Assembly (NCBI GenBank): GCA_003255065.1
Contig: QAOA01006931.1
Coordinates: forward strand, 191,708 to 255,707
Source of the DNA: Cercis canadensis
Lineage: Eukaryota > Streptophyta > Magnoliopsida > Fabales > Fabaceae
DNA: 64,000 nt
Direction: 5' to 3'
Position 1 is the first letter of the stretch, and each line of letters opens with the position of its first letter. This document shows, one piece after another, positions 24,150 through 32,154 of this stretch. Below the pieces are notes generated by a model, which worked only from the letters and a program-made list of their open reading frames with translations, was not told where the DNA came from and did no database searches. A program made the translations under genes and the position numbers.

Positions 24150-24335
24150 ACAACAAAATTGTAGTGATGCATGGTGCCGTATAAGGAAAATGATGGCAGC
24201 GAATAGTGATGAATCTGTCATCTGTGAGATCGATGGTACAATTAATACGGTCGGTCAGGTGAGCCTTGCTTAGAAAAGTGAAACCTCCATTTGTTCACTA
24301 CTCAATATTATTTGAATGTTGATCAGTAGGATCAT
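24150..24335 (+). other. Short host stretch between two mobile elements; possible orphan exon
   Basis: This is pre-insertion host DNA between the LTR element and the LINE. It contains an open stretch (SDAWCRIRKMMAANSDE, then SVICEIDGTINTVGQ) ending in a canonical CAG/GTGAGC donor near 24257. Before the LTR insertion the sequence would have read TTTTTTTAGACAACAAAATT, which looks like a splice acceptor. I do not recognise the protein. It may be an exon remnant of a lost gene or chance. Confidence 0.3.
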
Positions 24336-24479
24336 ACTGGCTCACTATATTTTTTTTTTTTATTTGACAGAAAGCAAACACAGAAACTACACCAGAATGG
24401 TGCGACCCACAACAACCCCTTCTACATCCTCAACCAGCATTCTACCACACTCAGACGGAGGAACCAAGACATCATTTAA

Positions 24480-24860
24480 CCCCGACTAAAACCATACGCC
24501 TAGTTCGCTAACCAGTTAGCAACTCCATTAGCTTCACCAAAACAAGGCACAATCCTGAGCTCAATGCCTTCACCCAGCAGAGACCAAAACAAGGCACACG
24601 GGTGAGACTTAGAACAACCCTCATACACCAGATTAATAGCATTATGAGAATCAATTTCAACAACCACCCTACTTAACCCCACACGAACAACCCATTTCAA
24701 CGCCAAACAAATGCCCCACATTTCAGCAAGAAGACTGTTACAAACCCCTAGGTTGGCAGAAAACCCATACACCCAAGCCCCTGAATGGTCCTTGAGTACT
24801 CCACCACAAGCGGCCAAACCTCCATTAGCACAGAATGACCCATCCACATTAAACTTGCAC
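24480..24860 (-). pseudogene. RNase H domain of the dead LINE
   Basis: The minus strand gives WMGHSV-type sequence leading into MDGSFCANGGLAACGGVLKD, with SLLAEMWGICLALKWV and VVVEIDSHNAINLVYEG. These are the D, E, D positions of an RNase H fold as found at the C-terminus of plant L1 elements. It is not a host gene. Confidence 0.85.
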
Positions 24861-25099
24861 CAGTTAACCTCAGGAGGCTTCCAGTAGACCCAATATCTTT
24901 CCCATGCAAAAAGTTACTACCATGCACGTGAGGAGCATTACGACGATTAAGATAAACCTTGACGCAATGCAAAATGGAAAATAAAGGATCCTCATGGTTA
25001 ACATTTCCCTAAAAGACAAGCTTATTTCTCCTCCACCAAAGAGTCCAGCATGCAAAGCCAAACATAGTGCTCCAGCCAAAACCATTATCCCTACCCAAA

Positions 25100-26890
25100 T
25101 TCCGTCTTCGATTCAACACAACTCAATCTTTCATACTACGGGAGAAGAACATATCCCAATACTTGGGGTGCAGGAGGAGAAGCCAGAGATTCTGGGCATA
25201 AGAGCAGTCCCTAAGGACATGCAGGGTAGTCTCGACCACATGGTTGCACCTAGGACACAGCTCACACACACTAAGACTAATGCGCGCTCGATAAGAATTC
25301 GTGAAGAGCTTCTCATGGTTCATGAGCCAGAGAAAAGACTGAACCCTTTGAGGACAAGGTCACTTCCAAATACGCTTCCAAAAAGCACCATGACTATCTA
25401 TACAATTCGAGAGCCCTCCATAAGCAGACTTCACAGAGAACTCACCATTACTAGAATAAGCCCAACACGCCACATCATTTCCTAAACGCAGATTTGGAGG
25501 CACAATGGTAGCAATCTTATCGCAAACCTCGTCAGGGAGTAGATGAGAAAACATATTCCAATCTCACAGACCATCCGTCATTGAGAACCCCACAACTGGT
25601 ATATACAAGTCCGTATGTTGAATAGACATTGTGGCCATAACAGCGAGAGAAGGGATACCTGGGACCCAACGATCCTCCTATAACTTCACCAAGCCCCCAT
25701 TCCTCACCTACCAATGGATTCCTTCCTTAACATGTTCCCAAATATGCCAAACACCCTTCCAAAAGTTCGAGTCATTCCTCCGTCTACTCATAAGTGGGAT
25801 GGAGTCACTCCCACATATGTATTTAAATAGAAGCACCTTAGCCCAAAGGCTCTCCCTTTCCTTCATCAAGCCCCACCCCACCTTTATCATGAGTGCACAG
25901 TTGTTCAGCCTCACATTCCGCAACCCCAGCCCACCATGAGACTTAGGAGAACAAACCTCTTTCCAGTTCACCAAGTGAGGACATTTGGCTTCGTGAGTAG
26001 AACCCCACAAAAAATATCTATTATGCTTCTCAATATCCTCGCACACACCTTTAGGAATAAATGAAGCTTGCATAGAATAGGTGAGAATGACATTAGTCAC
26101 TGATATTCTACCCGTAAAGGAAAGGTTCTTTGCCTTCCACATGCTAAGCCACTGTTGAACCTTAGTAGTAACATGCCTGTAAGTAGCTTTCGTGACCCTT
26201 TTATGATGAAGGGGAATGTCAAGGTACTTACCTAAATCAGCACACACTTAGAAATTAAAAGTCTCACAAATCTCTTGAGATCGATTAAAGTGAACATTCC
26301 TGGAGCAAAAGACTTGGGTCTTCTCATTGCTAACCCGTTGTCCATATGAGGCACAAAAGAGATCGAGACACTGACGAATAACTCTCACCTACTGCAAAAA
26401 AGCTTTAGCAAATAACACAAGATCATCAGCAAAAAACATATGACTAATGGCAGGCCCATTACGATCAAGACGAATGAGCTTCCAACAACCCTCATGCACA
26501 GCCATATTAATTAACTGAGAAAGCCTTTCAACACAAAGCATAAAGAAATATAGGGAGAGATTATCTATTTGCCTAATACCCCGAGCCATAGCATGCAAAA
26601 GACTTGTCTTCTCACCATTCCAAAGAACCCTCATAGAAACAGTAGACACACAAGCCATGATAAGATTAATAAAAGGTTCAGCGAAGCCTATGTCTGCCAC
26701 AGTCTTTCGAAGAAAACCCTAATCAATGTGATCATAAGCCTTTTCTAGGTCCACCTTAACTGTCATAAACCCTTTCCCACATTTCTTCCTCTCCATAGTG
26801 TGGATGACTTCCTGGGCCACAATAATATTATCTGAACCATGCCGACCAGGAACAAAACTACATTGATTAGAGCCACTAAATGTGTCATAT
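25100..26890 (-). pseudogene. Reverse transcriptase palm and zinc-binding region of the dead LINE
   Basis: On the minus strand: VPGRHGSDNIIVAQEVIHTM, GFMTVKVDLEKAYDHID, SLYFFMLCVERLSQLI, FFADDLVLFA (catalytic Asp pair), then the thumb-side LSFTGRISVTNVILTYSM and CSPKSHGGLGLRN, then a zf-RVT-like part (CELCPRCNHVVETTLHVLRD). Frames shift and stop several times. The overlapping plus-strand reading frames are shadows. Confidence 0.88.
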
Positions 26891-27241
26891 CACTACAAGA
26901 AAAACTCTGTTTTCCAACGGAATAAAATACCTTTCAAAAATTCTAATGGAAGACATTTTTTTGAAAATTTTAACAGTAATTTTATTACCGTTAGAATTTT
27001 TCATTATAATTACTGTTGAAATTTAAAAAAAAAANTATCTGAACCATGCCGACCAGGAACAAAACTACATTGATTAGAGCCACTAAATGTGCCATATCAC
27101 TACAAGAAAAACTCTGTTTTCCAACGGAATAAAATACCTTTCAAAAATTCTAATGGAAGACATTTTTTTGAAAATTTTAATAGTAATTTTATTACCGTTA
27201 GAATTTTTCATTATAATTACTGTTGAAATTTAAAAAAAAAA
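26829..27241. repeat. 206-bp tandem duplication across a single N (position 27035)
   Basis: Bases 26829-27034 and 27036-27241 are nearly identical. The unit includes the last bases of the LINE and the left terminus of the CACTA element, so that terminus appears twice (at 26891 and at about 27098). Probably an unmerged contig overlap. Confidence 0.85.
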
Positions 27242-27299
27242 GAGAAAAAAATTAATTTTTTAAATTCCAACCGTATATCGTTAGAAATTTTTTTACACA

Positions 27300-27970
27300 A
27301 AACGCACCGTTTGAGTTCAGGACAATTTGCTCCTCATTCCTTCCTCTTTCCCTTTCATTTTCTCCCTTCACCGAGCGAGTGCCCCATTCCTCGTTCCTTC
27401 CTCCGGTGTCAACTGCGGCATGTTTGTCTTCGTCGGTGGCAACCTTCAGCTTTCCGGTGAACAACACGCCCTTAAGTTTAGCCAGGTATCTCTATCTCTT
27501 TCTCCTTCTCTTTTCTGTTCAAATTTCATTTAGAATGAGATCTTTGAGCTTTGTCCTAACTGTTCTCTTTAGGGTTTTTGTGTTATTTTCTTTGATTCGC
27601 TAGCTGATTAGTTTGGGACGATTTTCTTTACAAGATTTAAAGTTTATAAACCATGAACCATCTAGTGGATCTGCCTTTGATTCGCTGATTTTCTCTTTAG
27701 GGTTTTTGTCCAAACTGTTCTCTTTGATTCGCTGGCTGTTCTCTCCTGGAGATTGGTCTGGATCTAATCCTTCTTATCTCAAATTTTCTTCTTCATTGCC
27801 TCTTTATATTTCTCTTCATTTGGCAGTTATGGATTGCCCATTGTCTTTGCTTTATTAGTTTCATTTGACAGCTGCAAGGGCAAACTCTGTTTTCCTATGT
27901 TTGCAGGTATCAGCTCCTACAGATACATCTTCAAAATCAAGACCAAGGAAAAAAGCAAATTCTGAAAGTT
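27300..27970 (+). other. Leader-exon-like stretch inside the CACTA element
   Basis: A CT-rich, GC-richer stretch (27325-27485) ends in CAG/GTATCT, a possible splice donor after 27485. A second possible exon follows TTTGCAG/ at 27907 (VSAPTDTSSKSRPRKKANSE). This resembles a captured 5'-UTR plus first exons. I do not recognise a source gene. The Phe/Ser/Leu-rich reading frames here are pyrimidine-tract artefacts. Confidence 0.3.
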
Positions 27971-28894
27971 GCATTTATTTTTCACTTTGCATGTTAAGTT
28001 TTCTGCTACGGAATGTTAAATAGTTGTAATCCTATACTGGTATTCATCTTTGAATTCTACTGCTTTCTACAATTTCAGGAGTTCTAAATTCTTTTTCCCA
28101 ATATTTTTCTTATGTTCAGAAGTGTGTCATGATTTTATTGAGTTAAGACAGTATCTAGCATTTGTGCTTATATTTTTGCAGTCACTGTTGTCAGTATCTA
28201 GCTTAAACAATGGACTTAGTGTCTTTGCATTAACTTCAGCCTTGTTGAAAACCTTATTGAACTGGCATCAATTTTGGGACAGAATTTTTTTATTGGTCTC
28301 TTTGTATGTTCATGCAAATGGTTTTTATTGGTTGATGCCTGCTAGTGTCGTTATATAGTTGTAGAATTGTAGTATCAATATATAGTTGTAGACTTGTACA
28401 TCGTGTCACAGCCTTTAACCTTCAAACAATTAACAAATATGGTATGCTTATGTTTCCCTCTCTTATTTTCTTCTCCAACTTGAATGAAGAGTTTTATTGA
28501 AATTGTTTAGGCACACAGTTAAAGTGATGCTCAAATTTTTATAATCCCAATCACCGAAGAACTTGTTTTAAAATTCAAACCCACCTTGCTGAAAGAGGAA
28601 GCAGAATAAAAAATTGGTTTGTATCTGAAGTCACTGTTGTATGTAGTACTGTTGTCTGTTGCTACTAGCTCATAAGTCATAATCTTTGTTTCTGATTAAC
28701 AAGGGTTTTGGGACCCTACCCCTATCCAATTGTATAATGGTTTTTTGAGCCTGGAAGATATGTTGTTGTTATGTATTCTTCTTCCTTTTTCCAACGAATT
28801 GCCTCTTAGTAAACAAGGAAATTCATGTCACACAACATGCTTGGCTTGAATTTCTCACCTACACCTATCAAGTAATCAATGCCTATACATTATA

Positions 28895-29712
28895 AATCCT
28901 GAGCTAATCAAAGATATACTCAACAAGATTTATGATTTCCCAAAACCTGCACAAAATCAGTATTTCAAGTTACTAGTCACTGGTCTGGCAAACCATGAGG
29001 GCGAGAAGTGGGCTAAACACAGAAACCTTATAAATCCTGCATTCAACTTAGAAAAATTGAAGATTACTTTGTTTGCCCTTTACTGCTTATGAGATCAATT
29101 TTGATGACTTCATAAAACATATAGCAAAGGAGTTTAGGAATTCATTTTTGAGTTTAGTTTCATATATGTATATATGAAAAGCTTACTCTCCATTGAATTG
29201 CTGTAGCCTCTAGTTATTTTCATTATCATCCTCTTCAAGAAAATATTTGGCATGGCATAGTTCTCATGAGTTTAACCTGCAACAACCAAGCAACACTCTT
29301 ATGTGTGATACATAGAGTTCTTAACTTTATTGTTTCTTTATTCTGCGACAGATTATGTTACCAACATTCTTCCAATGGTGGAGGTAAGACTACTCTGTAT
29401 ATCAGATATAGTTGATGGCCACAGCAGGTTCATTAAGTTAGTTTCATTTAAATGAACTTGGCTTACCACAAATTTACAGCAATAAACTATGATATGTCTG
29501 AGTATCAATGATAAACCCTTTGATGTTGGAAAACCAGAAGTGTTGACAGTACAAACACTCAAGAGCGCTTCTTTCATGTCATCTTAATTATCACTGGTTG
29601 TGTTTACTCGTAGGTTTTTACCTTCCAAAACCCCTAGGAGGATGAAGGAAATTGCAAGAGATATAGAAACTTCACTTATGGGTATCATTAATAAAAGAGA
29701 GAAGTCACCTTA
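28895..29712 (+). pseudogene. Captured CYP72A-type cytochrome P450 fragment, introns retained
   Basis: The first piece (28895-29089) reads NPELIKDILNKIYDFPKPAQ, then FKLLVTGLANHEGEKWAKHR and NPAFNLEKLK, the well-known CYP72A segment around the B-C helix with its WxxxR. A short piece near 29352-29382 gives IMLPTFFQWW. A third (29614-29712), after an intact TCGTAG acceptor, reads FLPSKTPRRMKEIARDIETS then LMGIINKREKSP. The order and the intervening introns match a genomic CYP72A gene, so the capture was at DNA level. The heme-binding C-terminus and the N-terminal anchor are absent and the last piece ends in a stop. It cannot encode an active P450. Confidence 0.82.
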
Positions 29713-30887
29713 AGATAGTGAGTATTCTATGCTTCTCTTGATAATCAATAATATGCCCTTAAAACATATAGAATTTTGTTCCAATCAGAGACACCAAATA
29801 ACTGCAAACACAGCACAATATGACAAGTCCTTCTCGAAAAGGTCAATTGCTTATCAATAAGAACATAAGGTTCTCATAATTCCTTTTGACTTTCTCACTC
29901 TTTTGGAACAAAATTCTGGTTGATCCTTTTCTTTCTCCTGCGTATTATTATTTTTTTTCCTTCATTGTTTTCTGATTAGCCTCTCAGATCTTGTTATTCC
30001 ATGCCTGATGTAATACTTTTAGTTTTGAAAGCTTTTGGCCCTTCTCTGAATGGGACACTTAAACTACAAAGAGTTATGGAATCATTGAAGGAAGTATACG
30101 TTTGCCATACTTGATAATGACTAAAACAACTCTATGGATTAGTGTGCTTTACTAGCAGCTATAATTGCATGCACGTGCCAGTGTGCACGGGGATGCTTCA
30201 GTAAAGGCTGAATTTGTGTATGCAAGCATGGATTTAGATAGTGCATATGACAGTATCTATTTTTGCTTTTCAGATAACCTCTCATAACAAACATTATGTG
30301 GAGGATTGACAAATGCTAGTAGTCAATTATAGTCATCCTTGTGAATGTGATACAGATCAAGGTTATTTGATTACAATACTTTGTTCGTTCTGTTTTATAT
30401 GAGTTGTTTGTGATTGCTTTATGATTTTTAAGTATTTTTTGGATGAATTATGTGTAGTTGTGCTGTTTGGTTTGTTGTTAGTTGTGAAAAAAGAATTTTT
30501 TGTGGTTGGCTGCTTGCTCTTCTGCAGAGTTCACCAAGTGTTTGATGAAAGTCCTCTTAGAAGTATAGTAACTATTTATTTGGCAAGGTTATTATTGAGG
30601 AGTGGGGACTGCTTCTAATCTTTTTAGATGTTATTTTCCAAAATAATGATTAAATAAATAAAACAACGATATATCTTCATTCTTGGTGTGAATGATAGCT
30701 GAGCTTTCAGCTGTTTGAATTTCCACAATTTATACATTAGATGCTTGTATCTCCACAATTTTGTTTAAATATTTAAAGAATTTCTGCTGCATTCAAATGG
30801 TACAGGTTTTCAATTTAGTTTATACTCTTGATTGAAGATTTTGCGACATTGCGACCTGGCCTAAAATCTTGTTTCAATCTCTGGGTG

Positions 30888-31065
30888 ATGGCCTTCCCAG
30901 AACTTATAAATTCAGAAGGAGAGTCTATGGTAGTGAATGTTGCCCCAAGGAAGCCGCGGATTCTACTTGCTGCTAGTAGAAGTGTTGCTGCAGTGAAGTT
31001 TGCAAACCTCTGCCATCGTTTTCTTGAATGAGCAGAAGAGCAGTTGCCACAAGAGCATTTAGGAA
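30888..31065 (+). pseudogene. Captured N-terminal fragment of HAL3 (phosphopantothenoylcysteine decarboxylase)
   Basis: From the ATG at 30888: MAFPELINSEGESMVVNVA, then PRKPRILLAASRSVAAVKFA and NLCHRFLE, followed by a stop and a further few matching residues (AEE). This is the start of plant HAL3/AtHAL3, the flavoprotein that decarboxylates phosphopantothenoylcysteine in coenzyme A synthesis. The Gly of the flavin-contacting AASGSVAA loop is Arg here. Only about 50 of some 200 residues remain, so it is a fragment. It is in the same orientation as the P450 piece and near the right end of the CACTA element. Confidence 0.8.
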
Positions 31066-32050
31066 TTATTTGAGATTTAAACTTTTGTACTCAATACATT
31101 ATTAACTTATAAAAATTATTTAATGAATTGGATATTTGTGTTATAGAAATTATTTAATAAAATGGATATTTGTAAATGGTATGTTTTGATTTTTAACAAA
31201 TATTATTTAGAAAATTACTAAAAAAAAAACTTAAGAAATTTCAACGGAAATTCTATTCTGTTGAAATTTCAAAAATTAAGAAATAATTTTTGAATTTTTT
31301 AAAAAATAAAAAATATATTTTTAAAATATATTAAAATTTTCAATGGTAAAATTGTTAAAATATTTTGTTGAATTTTTTTTTTAAATCAAATTTTAAACTT
31401 TTTTGTTAAATTTTTTTTTAGAATTTTATAATTCTAACAATACAAATTCTGTTGAAATTTAAAATTTCAACGAAAAAATTTAGTAATAATTTTTTAAATC
31501 ACATTACAAAGACTTATGGGGCGGAATTGACTCAAAGTGTCGACCCCTTTCACTTTAAGAATGAGCACCAAGAGACTCTTATTAAAGAAGCTAACCAAAC
31601 TAGGGTCTTGAAAAAATATTTTTCACAATAGAACACACTGACTCGCCAACCTTTTTTCATCGACTTTAGAAGAAAATAGCTTGGAACCCATATGTTCCTG
31701 GAGCCTTATTCGCGCCCATAGCAAAGATGACTTTTTTTATCTCCACATCCGTAGGCATAGCTTGGATGACACTGGCTCACTATATTTAACACTAGGATTT
31801 TGTGACTTGTGATGTGATCAATGAGCTGTCTCAACAAAGAATGGGTAAGCTTATCTAAGACAAGGGAGGACGGGGAACCAAAACCAGCTTATCCTCTTTT
31901 TGATGTTGTGCTTTTTTTGTTTTTTTTCCAATAATTATAATAGTTTGGAAGGGCTAGGATCACAGACCAACAGTCACAGGTGTCGTTTAATTCATAAACA
32001 ACATTATTTAATTGTACTATTTTGAATACCGTATGACCCTTGGGATCTAG

Positions 32051-32060
32051 TATATAAAGG
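32051..32060 (+). promoter_or_regulatory. TATA box of the NPF transporter gene
   Basis: TATATAAAGG lies about 100 bases before the ATG at 32155, only about 265 bases to the right of the LINE's right target duplication. The LINE therefore inserted close upstream of this promoter. Confidence 0.65.
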
Positions 32061-32154
32061 CCACAAAAGTTGAAGCTGAAGCCCCATACCCATAGCAGGC
32101 ATTGCGTCCTCTTTTTGGTTACAAGTCCCGAGCATCTAGCAAACATAGATAAAA

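Larger units (their letters stand above)
13722..24154 (+). mobile_element. Ty3/gypsy LTR retrotransposon, Tat/Retand lineage (fossil)
   Basis: The element runs 13727-24149. Both LTRs are 445 bp and begin TGTGG and end TCA; the 5-bp target duplication ACAAC is at 13722-13726 and 24150-24154. A primer-binding site TGGCGCCGTCTGTGGG begins two bases after the 5' LTR, the type usual in Tat elements and related to tRNA-Asp. A purine-rich tract (GAGGGGCAAG) precedes the 3' LTR. Internal order: gag, protease, reverse transcriptase, RNase H, second archaeal-type RNase H, integrase, tandem-repeat block, antisense ORF region. The second RNase H and the antisense ORF point to Tat/Retand. The LTRs differ at about 13 of 445 positions by my hand count (about 3%), suggesting an age of one to a few million years depending on the rate used. 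The structure is nearly complete but the coding regions carry several breaks (roughly half a dozen or more), so it looks dead. Two of the window's single-N joins lie inside. Confidence 0.95.
26891..31485. mobile_element. CACTA (En/Spm-type) non-autonomous element carrying gene fragments
   Basis: The left end is CACTACAAGAAAAACTCTG, the canonical plant CACTA terminus. It is followed by subterminal inverted motifs built on CCAACGGAA, AATTTTAACAGTAA and ACTGTTGAAATTT. The same motifs recur in inverted form near the other end (about 31.23-31.48 kb: CAACGGAAATTC, TTCAACGAAAAAATT), which closes with TAGTA where TAGTG is expected. The right boundary and the 3-bp target duplication cannot be fixed. 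There is no transposase. Inside are pieces of a CYP72A-type P450 and of HAL3, both in plus orientation, and a possible leader exon at 27.3-27.5 kb. It disrupts the LINE reverse transcriptase. Confidence 0.8.
24336..31786 (-). mobile_element. 5'-truncated L1-type LINE with 16-bp target duplication, interrupted by a CACTA element
   Basis: The LINE body is 24352-31770 on the minus strand. A perfect 16-bp duplication ACTGGCTCACTATATT lies at 24336-24351 and 31771-31786. The 3' end is a poly-A tail (poly-T on plus at 24351-24361). Reading the minus strand from 31770: the reverse transcriptase fingers (KKVIFAMGANKAPGTYGFQA; FRPISLCNV), then the CACTA insertion (about 31485-26891), then the palm (QCSFVPGRHGSDNIIVAQEV; FADDL at about 26.43 kb), the zinc-knuckle region and a C-terminal RNase H. 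It lacks ORF1 and the endonuclease, so it was born 5'-truncated. Several stops show it is dead. About 35-40 bases of reverse-transcriptase sequence appear missing at the CACTA junction. Confidence 0.92.

Noticed and set aside
24994-25939. Plus-strand reading frames of 100-160 codons
   Set aside because: They lie opposite the LINE reverse transcriptase and zinc-binding region and have no domain of their own.
27252-27467. Small reading frames in the CACTA left part
   Set aside because: They come from CT/GA-rich tracts and match nothing known.
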